Assembly: GCA_964007475.1 (NCBI GenBank)
Contig: OZ023274.1
Span: 101,727,372 to 101,791,371 of the forward strand
DNA length: 64,000 nucleotides
Direction of reading: 5' to 3'
Source of the DNA: Hybos culiciformis
Lineage: Eukaryota > Arthropoda > Insecta > Diptera > Hybotidae
Shown: positions 1-10,827 of the stretch, piece after piece
Layout: the number at the start of each line of letters is the position of its first letter
How positions within the stretch are numbered: position 1 is the stretch's first letter
Program-made: the position numbers and the translations under genes
Notes under the pieces: model-generated
What the model was told of the DNA's origin: nothing
Database searches by the model: none
Seen by the model: the letters and a program-made list of their open reading frames with translations, nothing else

Positions 1-59
1 CCACCCTCTCTTTAAGGGGCAAATCGGGCAAAAAAAAAAAATTGCATATACAAAATGTA

Positions 60-135
60 TGAATAATTTGGGGGGACTCTACCCCTCTTCCATTTTCCAA
101 GCTTCAGACGATTCTGAGTGGTTCACGTAATCTGC
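60..135 (-). repeat. Dispersed repeat fragment, copy 1
   Basis: About 70 bases that recur in the opposite orientation at 24705-24770 inside NOP9 intron 1. Both copies contain GTGAACCACTCAGAATCG followed by a TTGGAA stretch and GGGGT.TAGAG. This is seen directly in the sequence. The segment is probably part of an interspersed element whose other end lies left of the window. No coding capacity is visible. Confidence 0.6.
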
Positions 136-162
136 AGTATCTCCAAAATTGAAAAATCAATC

Positions 163-575
163 GCGGACAAATGACATTTTGCATAATGACATTTGTCCGC
201 TAAAAAAACTGAAAAATCAATCGCGGACAAATGACATTTTGCAAAATGACATTTGTCCGCTAAAAATTAAAAATTTCAATCGCGGACAAATGACATTTTG
301 CAAAATGACATTTGTCCGCTAAAAATTCGAAAAATCAATCGCGGGCAAATGACATTTTGCAAAATGACATTTGTCCGCTAAAGTTAGAAAATTCAATCGC
401 GGACAAATGTCATTTTGCAAAATGTCATTTGTCCGCTAATTTTGAGACATTTGTCCGCGGCGGACAAATGTCATTTTACAATCGCGGACAAATGACATTT
501 TGCAAAATGACATTTGTCCGCGAAGTTTTCCATACAAATTTCATCGCGGACAAATGTCCCGCGGACAAATGTCAC
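163..575. repeat. Tandem array of 38-bp near-perfect palindromes
   Basis: A unit of about 58-60 bases is repeated with starts near 163, 223, 282, 340 and 398, followed by partial units near 458, 484 and 545. Each unit holds a palindrome of about 38 bp, beginning GCGGACAAATG and ending CATTTGTCCGC, separated by AT-rich spacers. Each unit could form a hairpin with a single mismatched pair. An open frame of 100 codons across the array is a by-product of the repeat. The array is probably one arm of a foldback or MITE-like element whose left end is outside the window. Confidence 0.85.
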
Positions 576-845
576 GGCGCCATCATTAGTGTTATAACTT
601 ATAAGACCCAATGAGCCTATTGCTGACAGAAATGTAATTTTAAAAAGGGAGTGGCTACAGTTACGGCAACCGTAACTTAGTTTTTTTTTTAACAGTTACG
701 GTTAACGTAACTTATTTTTTTTTTTAAAGTTACGGCAATTTTTTATTTTTTTTTTTCGAAAAAAAAAAAAAAATTTATTTAATTTTTTTTTTTTTTTCTT
801 TTTTTTCTTTTTTTCTTTTTTTCTTTTTTTTTTGTCTTAACCCTT

Positions 846-908
846 TCTTCGGGATTCGAACCCCGTTCTTTAGCATTTCATTCTACCACTCTACCTCTCG
901 GCTACAGT
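846..908 (-). repeat. tRNA-like Pol III promoter segment (element A)
   Basis: On the minus strand there is an A-box-like GTAGCCGAGAGGTAG and, about 45 nt later, a perfect B-box GGTTCGAATCC. The same layout with clear similarity recurs at 35891-35957. The flanks do not form an acceptor stem, so this is a tRNA-derived segment rather than a functional tRNA gene. Runs of T on the minus strand about 80-100 nt downstream could terminate Pol III transcription. Confidence 0.6.
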
Positions 909-1204
909 ATTAAAATTATAAACGTGTACAAAATAGAAAATATAAATTATGTGTACATGTGAAAGTTATTGACAAGTAAAAACCTTACATCGTCATACAA
1001 AAAATGCAAGAATAGTAAAACCTTACATAGTTATACAAAAATACAAAAAAAAGAATTAAAAGCGCGAAGCGCCAAGGCAAAATAAAAAAAAAAAAAAAAG
1101 AAGCCCTAGGGGGTTTGGGGGAGGCGGCGGCCGTCCCCCATTCAGCATAACAACTTTTTATTTAAAAAAAAAGTCATAATGCTCAAAAAAAACTTTGCCG
1201 TAAT

Positions 1205-1543
1205 CACTAAAAAAAAAAAAAAGTTACGTCCGCCGTAACTTTAGACAATTTTCTACAGGATTACGGTTGCCGTAACTCTCAAAAAAAAAAAAAAAGAGTT
1301 ACGTTTGCCGTAACTTTAAAGAATTTTCAACAGGATTACGGTTGCCGTAACTCAAAAAATAAAAAAAGAGTTACGTTTGCCGTAACTTTAGTCAATTTTC
1401 AACAGGATTACGGTTGCCGTAACTCTAAAAATAAAAAAAGAGTTACGTTTGCCGTAACTTTAGTCAATTTTGAACAGGATTACGGTTGCCGTAACTCTCA
1501 AAAAAAAAAAAGAGTTACGTTTGCCGTAACTGTAGACGCTCCC
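1205..1543. repeat. Tandem array of hairpin units from the element end
   Basis: Four to five copies of a unit of about 65-75 bases. Each contains AGTTACG(T/C)(T/C)(T/C)GCCGTAACT, a spacer, then ATTACGGTTGCCGTAACTC and an A-run. The motif is the same as the one next to the terminal inverted repeat, so the array looks like amplification of the element's own terminus. Confidence 0.8.
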
Positions 1544-1552
1544 TTTTAAAAA

Positions 1553-2242
1553 AGAACATTTTGTCTTTTAAAAACTCGAGTTTTTATAAGAAAAAAAAGT
1601 TATATAATTGGCCCCTGAATTAAAATATAAATACACAAACACCAATATATATTTTTGGAAATTTCTTATATCCTTGTAGGTACTTATATTTAATAAACTA
1701 TTGTTTTGTCTCGGCTGGATGGCTTTTTTAGTTACTTTTTTTACCCTCCTCAAGTAGTTTAAAAACAAGTTGTTTGTTGACTTTGGAATTATGTGGTTCT
1801 CGAAACATTACTTTTGTCGACTTTGTTTTTTTGTTCTCATTTGTTTAACAAAATTTGACTTAAAGTTCACCTTCGTTGTCTTCGGGCTTTTTCCATAAAA
1901 AAAAATTAAAAAAAAACAACGGTAAACACAATAAAATCACCAAAATAAGTTTTGTTATCATACAAAATCAACAAGTTTATCTAAGTATTTCATATTATAT
2001 GTGATAACATTAATTATGTTAGTTACTATTATTATTTTTTGGTTATTTTTAAATTTTCTTATTTTGTTCACAGAATATGTGTTTATGATAATATATTTTT
2101 ATTATTTCCTCTGTTTCATTAACTGTTCAATAAGCCTAAAAATATAAAAAAAACTTAATCAATATCCTACTTATTCAATGTGAAACTGGCGACTATTGAA
2201 ATATTTTAAATAATAATAAAAAATAAAAAATATAATAAAATA
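1553..2242. other. Intergenic, 3' side of AK7 copy A
   Basis: AT-rich sequence between the TIR element and the stop codon of AK7 copy A. It should contain the 3' UTR of that gene. I see no other gene, repeat family or RNA. A 66-codon open frame at 1568-1768 has no protein-like features. Confidence 0.6.
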
Positions 2243-5200
2243 TTACGACAATTGATCGGCATCATCGTCTGATTTAAAACATTTAAAAGTGGTCTCATTT
2301 TCAGCAAGTGATGACAAAATTTCAATCACACTTTCATTGCCATCACCCAACAGCAGTTTCTTTAATTCATCGGTATGCTTGTCTGGTAATACTCTTCCAG
2401 TTTTATTACATCTAAATAAATATTCAGCTAAAAAATCTACTGGATCATTTGGCTTAATTTGTGCAACTTTAACTAAAGCTTCATTTAGGGTTGGCAGTAC
2501 AAATTTAGATAAATAATTACGAACCGAATAAGCTTTCATTTCTAGAATAATTTCTTCTTCACGTTTCAATCGTTCGAATTCTTTACCCTATATTTGAATA
2601 TTTTTTTCGTTAAATATTTTTATTGTTTATCTAAGGCTGTTAAGTAAACGTATGAAAGTTAAGCTGAACATTTTTCGGTGGTTAAAAACAAAATATGCAT
2701 TCTGGTCTTTATAATTTTGATATGAACAGTTCTATTATCTACTATTCGTACAGAACATGTAAATTTATGTTTTCAACAGTAAAAATATATACCTACATTT
2801 TCTACTTCGGAAGCAAAGTACATGATTCTAGTGCATTTCATTCTAGTAGCGTTTTAAAAAATCAAGGAATAGAGGCTCTAATATAAAAATCTAGTAAGCA
2901 TCAATAACAGAGCTCCAAAACATATTTAAAAGAATGGATTATTTCACGCGCTGATTACGAATCCATCATCCGTTTTACGTCATCGGATCTAATTTTTAAG
3001 ACATTTGTCAATTTATTAGGTCCCTGAAAAATGAAACAAGGAATCACTTTTTGGATCAAAGCTAAATTTATTGATCAACATAATTCCTCTTAGTTCCGTG
3101 CACCCCCTAAACGTTTCTAAAACTTTTGATGCAGTGCGAATAATACGAATAATTCGAATAATATAAATAGGTTCTTTTCCACCCAAAGCGACAATTAATA
3201 TAGAAACGGGACGTTGTGACTTATCTGTCCGAAATTCTGAAGGTGTTCTAGTTAAAGATAAGTTATTCACAAAGAAAATTCGAACATCAAGCCAATAATT
3301 TTTGATTTTAAAGTATCATAAGGCTGAAAAATTCAATGGAATTTGTTTTATTACTAATTAAAATTGGGTACAAAAAATCTGAAAACTAATACAAATTGCT
3401 CGAACAGATGCTAATCTTTGGTCGTTAAATACACATTTTTGGATATTTATTTGAACCGTTTCCTTGAATGTCTCGATAATCTTAGCGATGAACAAGTTAT
3501 CATGTTATGATTATTATCGGACCCACGGAATTTTTTTTTTTTTTGCAATTACTCTATAAAACGCTCTGTTGACTAGAGCTGATACGAAAAAGTGGCTACC
3601 ATATTTATGTAAAAACGACTATAGTATTTGTGGCACCGATAATGTATTCAATGAGTTTAACCGAACTATTAATAATAAAAAAACTTTAAATTGAATTAAT
3701 TAATTTTACTTTTTTAATTTAGATTTACCCAATTCTTTATTTTCTCTTCTCGTTCTTCTTGGATTTTTTTCGCAATTTCCTTCTTTTCCAATATAATTGC
3801 TTCTTGTTCTAAGCGTTGCTTCTCTTTTTCTGCATTTGCGGAAATCAATTTTTCACATTTATTCATATGATAATTATTTGGCTCTCCCAATTCTGTTTGT
3901 ATTGCATTTAAAACATCATTTGGTTTTGAAAATTCATTAATGCACAATTCCATTGGAATAATATTGCAATCGAAAAAATATGTATACAAACATTCATCTT
4001 CAGAATTTAAGTTGCGGTACTGTTGCAAAACGCCTAAAACATCATCTTCAGTTGCTTTATACATAATTGCTTCAAGTGCCGAATACTGCATTGCTCGTTG
4101 TACAATTAATTCATCACTGATCTCTAAAATTAGTACATTTCCTGGTCGTATTCTATAATCACCTTCAGCTTCAGTTTCCTCTTCTTCATTACCATCATCT
4201 TCTTTTTGTTCATGGGAAGCAAAAGGTTCACCAAATATTCGTTTTATTTCATTATAACTAAATAAAAATCCATCAATAACATATCCTTGATTTTCATTAT
4301 ATTGTTTTGAAGATAAAATTTCTATTAAACATTTTCTCGTGTATTCAAATACAGTTTCTGGATTTTTATCATCAGAAATTAAAAATTTACGTATATCTGC
4401 AAGTAGTAGTTTCCAATTTTCAATATTTTCTCGAACATTTTCTCTTAATTCATGTAGAAATTCTTTTTCAACAGCAATTTGTTCTTCACTTTGATTTGAA
4501 ACTTCTGAATAAACTTTTTCAATTTCTAGTTGAATAATATATCTTTCACCAAGTACTATATCTCGTTCCTAAAAATAATTGAAAAAAAAATTAAATGAAA
4601 AGCGAATTTATTTTATTTCATAAAATGCAAAATTCTTGATAAGAATATTTAAATTTAGACATGAATTTTCGGGAATTATAAATATAAATTATAATAAATA
4701 TTTAAATATAAAATTAATACTTAATTAATGTCCGTAGGGTAGGAGAAAAATAAATAAAAATTGTAGATTTTTTAAATTTTAGTAGTGTATCAAATAAAAT
4801 AACTTACCAATGTGTTAACAACAACTTGAACAGCTTCTGAGGGATCTATATACTGTAGCCGGTAATGTTGAACTAAAAATTTAGATATTGTAGTTTTTCC
4901 GGATAAAGGCGGACCGTTAACTAAAATTTTAAATGGAATTAAATTCTTTTTAAGACGAAATTCATTAACTATTTGCTGACTCAAATCAATTAAATTATCA
5001 AATGTAAATGAAAAATTTTGAAAATAGGTTGGAACCATTCTAATGTTGGATGTAATTGCATCAATAACATTTTGCTAAAATAAAAATTAATTAAGTATGT
5101 AGTATTGAAAAAAGTGTTCAAATTTATCCCACCTGAGACTTTAATAGATACTTTAATTCAATCTTACGTCTTACGCATTTACGTAATATATAGGTCCTAC

Positions 5201-6334
5201 GTACATTATATACAAATATACCTCCCTTAACAAAAATTGTTTATTCAAACCAATTCATTTTCTTATCAATATTTTAATTTTAATTAACTTACTGAAACTA
5301 TATATTTGTCATATTTTAAAAGCTCCTCCTTAGGAACAATTTTGACATTAAAAGTATTTCCTGCTAAATTGTTCACAATTCTTAATACAAATTGGTATAA
5401 ACTAAATGCTTTTGGTTCCATTGCAAAAATATATTTTTGCTCGGGATCTGGAAAATTTTCTATTATTTCTTTTATCATTCTGTGAATAAAAAAAAAATTA
5501 ATTGATAGCGTAGATATTTTGATATGTAGAAAAAACGAAAATATATGCAATAATGTTGGGAGTAAAATTTTAATAATTTTTTTTAAATCTTTATATTTAT
5601 ATCTACCTTGTAAAATCTTTAATATAAATTAGTGGTAGAATTTGAAAACCAGGCTCTGGAATCGGTACAATTTCCTTATTATAAAATGCCAGACGAAAAA
5701 TATAATGAAATATATCATTTTCTAAGCCATAAGTGAAACCTGGACAAACAACTAAAGTTTTCAAACAAGAATTAATTTTCTTTGGAAATCGAATAACATC
5801 TGTTTCGAGACATTTATGTCGCACATAATGTGGATGTGGTCGCCTTTTTCTATAATCTGCTTCTAGAAATGTATTATCATCATTTAATGGTTTCGAATTT
5901 GACCAACATAATGGTGAAGATATCAAAATAAAATGTTTTTCATTTAATGTTTCTTTGTGGGCTGGAGATATAGTTTGATAATGTTCCATATATTGTAAAA
6001 AATTTTCAACATCACTAATTTCTTCTGGACATGAACCAATATCAAAAATTATAAATTTACATTCAATTATTTGATCAAAATATGTATCAGATTTTCGTGT
6101 TAAAAGTTTGGTAACATGCTTTTTTATAGCATATTTTTCTCCATAGTCATTTGTATCAAAATTTAAAGATAATGAAGCAAATATTTTGTAAACTTTATCA
6201 TCAGATGTTTCAGTTTCTTCTAATGTGTCAGCTGGACGCAACATTTCAAAAATTGCATGGCTTTGATATAAATCAACATTATTTATAAAAATTTTTACAA
6301 AATATTCTTCTGGATCATTTAAAGAGTCATCCAT
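2243..6334 (-). CDS. Ak7: Adenylate kinase 7 (AK7), tandem copy A
   Basis: Five exons on the minus strand: 6334-5607, 5479-5293, 5074-4808, 4568-3729 and 2587-2243. The sum is 2367 nt, or 788 aa, against about 720 aa for human AK7; phases agree at every junction. Residues about 10-300 match the N-terminal Rossmann-like region of AK7 (SSPLCW, VVCPGFTYG). The adenylate kinase P-loop GPPLSGKTT lies near residues 359-367, with the Walker-B-like VIDGF further on. A charged coiled segment follows, and the last exon carries a DPY-30 motif (YLSKFVLPTLNEAL..DPVDFLAEYLF). AK7 is an axonemal adenylate kinase of motile cilia and sperm tails. The basic residue expected in DGFP(K/R)T is absent (DGFLFSY), so phosphotransfer activity is uncertain. 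Family assignment is confident; the exact ATG is inferred. Confidence 0.9.
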
Positions 6335-7319
6335 TTTCGGTTTCAGACAAAAAAAAACTTATGTATTATATTATGACGATATATTTTGGTTTTCAAAATA
6401 AGTATTAATTATTTTCAGAAATATCCAACCAAGATATATTGATAAATTATATATTTTTGTTATCAGGTACTATAGTACAGATAAAGAAATATGCAGTTTA
6501 GAAGGTATATATTATTGGATGAACAGGTAATTGACTTTATTTTATTTTGAACTAATTTTAAGGTCCGTGCCTCTCCGAACAAGGTCACCCAGACCCAGAC
6601 CCTAGTCAGTATTTAATTTTTATTTTTTTAAATCGACTCTGCATCCTCACTTATTTGGAAAATTACCAAAAATGTTAAAATTGGTTTTGGAGATAAGGAG
6701 CCAGTTAATTTTGTAAAGAATTTAGAGCACGTTCGGTTTTTTTTTTAAATACGGAGACATTTATCATTTTAGATGTTCTAAAACAAATTTAAATAACGTT
6801 TGTCTTTCTATATAAGTGTACAACATACGTGTTGTTATGACACTTTCAGAAAGAGACATAACATCAATTTATGTTATGTCTCTTTAGATTAAGGCACCCC
6901 CCGTATAACATATCTTAATTTTTAAATTACAAAATTAATTGTCATAAATTCAGATTTTAATGAGATTTTTATCTGATTTTTAGCTGTAGTTCTAACGTTG
7001 TAAGTTTGCAAGTATAATGTTTTTAATGAAAAAAAAATTAAAACTATCTGCACTTTTCACAAAATTATAATTATGCTTCATGGAAAAATTACATCATGTT
7101 AAGGAAAGGAACTTAAAACAGCTAGATAGAGTGAAGAGAAGTATTTTAAAACATAAGCTTGTTTCAGATTTATACGTTTTACTTAAAACTTACAATGTGC
7201 TTCACTTTATAAGAGTAAAAAAATTCTTTTTTTTATATTGAAAATATAAAATAATTTATTTAATATGTTTTTAAAAATTAAGTACATTAGGAAAACAAAA
7301 ATTTATTTAATAGCAATAA
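6335..7319. other. Spacer between the two AK7 genes
   Basis: About 1 kb between the start of copy A and the stop of copy B. It must hold the promoter of copy A and the 3' UTR of copy B. A perfect hairpin lies at 6850-6885. A short, more GC-rich island lies near 6563-6612. No gene was found. Confidence 0.6.
6850..6885. repeat. Perfect 15-bp inverted repeat, 6-nt loop
   Basis: AAAGAGACATAACAT is followed by six bases and then its exact reverse complement. It sits in the spacer between the AK7 paralogues, about 515 bp upstream of the copy A start codon. It could be a MITE remnant or a structured element; the sequence gives no further clue. Confidence 0.7.
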
Positions 7320-10300
7320 CTATTCCAAATTTTTATAATTTTCATTACCGTAAAAATGTAATAAAAAATCAACCGGATTTTCTGGCATAGTCTCACATAA
7401 TTTTAAAAATCCATCGTTTAATGTTGGAATGACATGATTGGCAAGATATTCCTTTAACGGCAGAGAACTTACTTCCTTCACAGTCACCTTTTTTTTAGAA
7501 TTTTCACCAAAATTCTGAAATATTTATACAATTACTAACATAAAGTTTCGGCTCATGAAATCTTTAAAAGTAAATAAGAAAAAAATAAAGAATAACAAAT
7601 AAACAAAACCTGTAATTGTTACGAGGTGTTATCTAATTTACATATCGGGATATAAAGAATCTTAAATTTGAATTTTTACTGTTGCCATCATATTAAATAA
7701 TTTTAATTACCCATTCTGCTTCCATAGAGGATGCCAATTCTCTTCTAATTTGATTCTCAGTTGATTCATAACATTTTTCATTTGAATTGTTAGGCTTTTG
7801 CATTAAAATTTTACCAAAACTTTCCTCGATATTTTGGTCTATTACTATTTGAATATCTTCAATTTTCGTGCATGGATTCATTGAAATACAAATTGGTTCA
7901 AACATTATTTCTTCAAAATATTTTATTAAATTGTATTCTGTATTCATTTCACAACGAAATTTTTCAATTATTTCAAGTAGTTCCTTTCCTTTTTTAGATG
8001 GGTTCTTTAACAATCCACGTTGCAGGAGCATTTCATCTACCCCATCAAGCATGAAAATACATAAAGTATGAGTATGAAAGTCAGTATCTTCTTGTTTATT
8101 TGTTGTAAGTGGTGAAATTTCTGTTTTAACAGCAGAGAGCTTATGAAAAACTTTTATTCCTGAACTCATGTTAAGTAGTTTAAATGATTTTGTTTTTTTA
8201 GAATTACAAAATAATGGATTACAACTAACAGTGGTCGGCAATTGTTGATCAAACAATCTATTGGTCTCTCCTTCTTTAACTGGCTCAATATCAAACATTT
8301 CTCTGACTTGATTATAACTGAATGGAAGTCCATCTATAACAAATCCTAAATTTTCATTATAATCATCTAAAGACAATAAATAATTAAAGCTCCTAAAAAA
8401 AACAATTCGAATTATATTTTATATCAATTTGAAATTTTATTATTATAATTTTAACTTTTTTGTAAATCTGAAATATTCATCAGGATCAATGTTATCGTTG
8501 TACAAAAACTCTTTTAGCTCATCCAATTTTGATTGCCAAATAACAATCTTGTGATGGATTTCATTAATAAAAAAATTATTATAATTTTCCTCAACAGGAT
8601 TGTAGTCAATACTTTCAGGATCTGTAGCAGACTTTTCAGCTTCAATAGTTTTTAAAAACGTATTTCCATCATTTATTTTATCAACCTTAAAAGAAAAGTT
8701 TTATAAACATTTTCCAATTGCATTGTTAATTTATAATAGAAACAAATTTAATTTTGTCTATTACCAAATTTTCAATAGCTGTGAATATAATTTCATTTGG
8801 ATTCATGTAAATTATTTTATAAGTTTTCATTAAATATCTGGAGATTGTAGTTTTACCACTAAATGGTGGCCCAAAAACTATTATTTTTAATGGAAATAAC
8901 TTTCGTTCAAGACGATACTCTTGACAAATTTGAATGCTAGTTGCCTTAAAACTTTCAAATGAAAATGGAAAATTCTGGAAATAAGTTGGAACCATTTTAA
9001 TCGATGTGCAAAAGACATCCACAACATTTTGCTGGAATTTATAGTAAATCAATTGAATAGTAGCTCAAAAAAAAGAAATTATATATTTTTTTTGATAAAG
9101 CCTCTTAATTCTTAGTTCGCTAATAATTTTAAATTGTGTTTAATTTTTTTTATAAATCTTACAATTTTGATTTGATTTTGTACTTTCAGTCAGTGGAATA
9201 TTCAGCCGGTACGGGCCGGTACGCTCGTACCGGTTGTTAAAATTTTCAAAATTTTTCGTACAGGTTGTTGTATATTATGTTTTTGCTTTAACGGTGTTTT
9301 AAAGTTATCAAATGAAAGAGGATTCAGCACAATGAATAAAATAATTTATGATAAGAGAAATTCTTTATTGATTGGAACTACCACTCATTTAATGGCAATA
9401 AATTTATTTAATGGGCAAATCAATGGAAGATTTTGATGTTGTACCACATGTTAAATTATCGTTGCGACAAGGGTATCATCTGGAAAGTGACAAACGGGTT
9501 AAAGATTCTGTTCCAATTGTGCTGTGCCAAAACCAAAATTTAATTTGGACATTATTTAATTACGTAAATAAATATTTTTTATATGTATAAATAAATATTG
9601 AATAATATTTTTATTAAGCGTACCGGTTGTTAAAATTTTCGAATATCACCACTGCTTTCAGTCAATAGTATTTTATTAATTTTTATTTAAGGAAAGAAAA
9701 ATATTGTGATAATTTATAACAGCCTACCTACATTGAAAATTTAATAACCTTTTCCTAAAAATATGGCTAGTATATCAATTGTGAAAAGAAACTCACGGTA
9801 ACAAAACAATTTTTGACATTTTCAATGAAATCTTCCATTTTCATAATTTTCACTCGAATTGGAGTACCAATCATTTCATTGACCACCAAACGTACAAATG
9901 TCTTTAATGTAATTAGTTTTGGTTCAACTGCAAATATATATCGAGTCTCTGGGTCCGGGAATTCATCGAGTAATTCTTGTATCATTCTATAAACAAAAAA
10001 AAGTCGCAAAAAAAGATTTTCAATTTCTATTATAATATATTAATTTACCCGGCTAAATCATAAACGTAAATAAGTGGTATAACTTGATTTCCAGGTTCTG
10101 GTATTCCAATATAACCTTTGTTACAATATGCCAATTTAAAAATATGATAAAATATTTCATTTTTACCGCCGTAACTAAAACCAGGGCATATTATTAAAGT
10201 TTGAACTTTATACTTAATTTTTTCCTGAAATATTTTCACTTTTTTTTCTAGACATTTGAGACGTTTGTAGCATAAATGTGGTTGTCTTTTCCTGTAATAT

Positions 10301-10827
10301 TCTTCATAAAAAATATTTTCCTTATTTAAAGATTTGGTTCTAGTCCAACATAACGGAGATGAAATTAAAATTAAAAATTTTGAAATTATTTTTTTCTTAT
10401 TAGTAAATTTATCCCACAATATTTTCATTATTTCTTCGACTTCATTTATTTGTCTACAACATTCTGTTTGAATAGAGTAAATGATGGTATCACATTCTAA
10501 AATTTTTTTATAATAATCGTCTGAATCTCTATATAAAACTTCATGTATATAATCATTGATAAATGATTCTTTCAAAGTACTAAAATCAAAACCTGGTGTC
10601 AAGCTACCATTAATCTTATAAATGTTCTGATTATAGGACAACATTCTGCAAATTGCTTCACTTTGATAAGAATCAACATTATTAACAAAAATTTGACGTG
10701 GTTCTCGTTCTTTAATTATCGGCTCATATTCACTGTACGTTAAAATCATTTTTGTTTCATCTTTGAAATCAAGTTTTGGTTGGAGTGCTGGAGGTAATGA
10801 AAGTTCTGTGTTTTTGTTAGATTTCAT
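7320..10827 (-). CDS. Ak7: Adenylate kinase 7 (AK7), tandem copy B
   Basis: Six exons on the minus strand: 10827-10049, 9986-9797, 9031-8765, 8685-8456, 8392-7711 and 7514-7320; 2343 nt, 780 aa, all phases consistent. Domain order is as in copy A: N-terminal Rossmann-like region (SSPLCW, IICPGFSYG), P-loop GPPFSGKTT near residues 377-385, VIDGLPFSY, and a DPY-30 motif in the last exon (YLANHVIPTLNDGF..NPVDFLLHFY). Exons 1-3 match copy A in boundary and phase, and exon 3 is 267 nt in both, so this is a tandem duplication. The large exon 4 of copy A is split here by a short intron (8455-8393) with the weak donor GTTAAA. The usual basic residue of DGFP(K/R)T is again missing. A hAT MITE occupies part of intron 2. 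Confidence 0.9.
9191..9654. mobile_element. hAT-type MITE in AK7 copy B intron 2
   Basis: The element starts CAGTGGAATATTC and its reversed end reads CAGTGGTGATATTC. Both sides carry the 8-bp duplication CTTTCAGT (9183-9190 and 9655-9662). CAGTGG ends and an 8-bp duplication are typical of hAT elements. The 464-bp body repeats a GTACCGGTTGTTAAAATTTT motif near both ends and has no coding capacity. Confidence 0.85.

Larger units (their letters stand above)
647..1543. mobile_element. TIR element with tRNA-like core and palindromic array
   Basis: The ends are inverted repeats: the left starts GGGAGTGGCTACAGTTACGG and the right end, reversed, reads GGGAGCGTCTACAGTTACGG. Flanking TTTTAAAAA at 638-646 and 1544-1552 looks like a 9-bp target duplication, although its low complexity weakens this. 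Inside, in order, are short GTTACGG palindromes with T-runs, a tRNA-like segment on the minus strand (846-908), a single-copy stretch with a GC-rich island near 1105-1140, and a tandem array (1205-1543). No transposase is present, so the element is non-autonomous. The superfamily is uncertain; an 8-9 bp duplication would suit Mutator-like or hAT elements. Confidence 0.7.

Noticed and set aside
163..575. CRISPR-like array
   Set aside because: Eukaryotic context, spacers are AT-rich and related to each other, and there are no associated genes; it is a palindromic minisatellite.
312..614. 100-codon open frame on the plus strand
   Set aside because: It simply translates the palindromic minisatellite array; the protein is repetitive and the frame is a consequence of the repeat.
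846..908. A functional tRNA gene on the minus strand
   Set aside because: A and B boxes are present but no acceptor stem can be formed and the D and anticodon arms are poor; the related segment at 35891-35957 fails in the same way.
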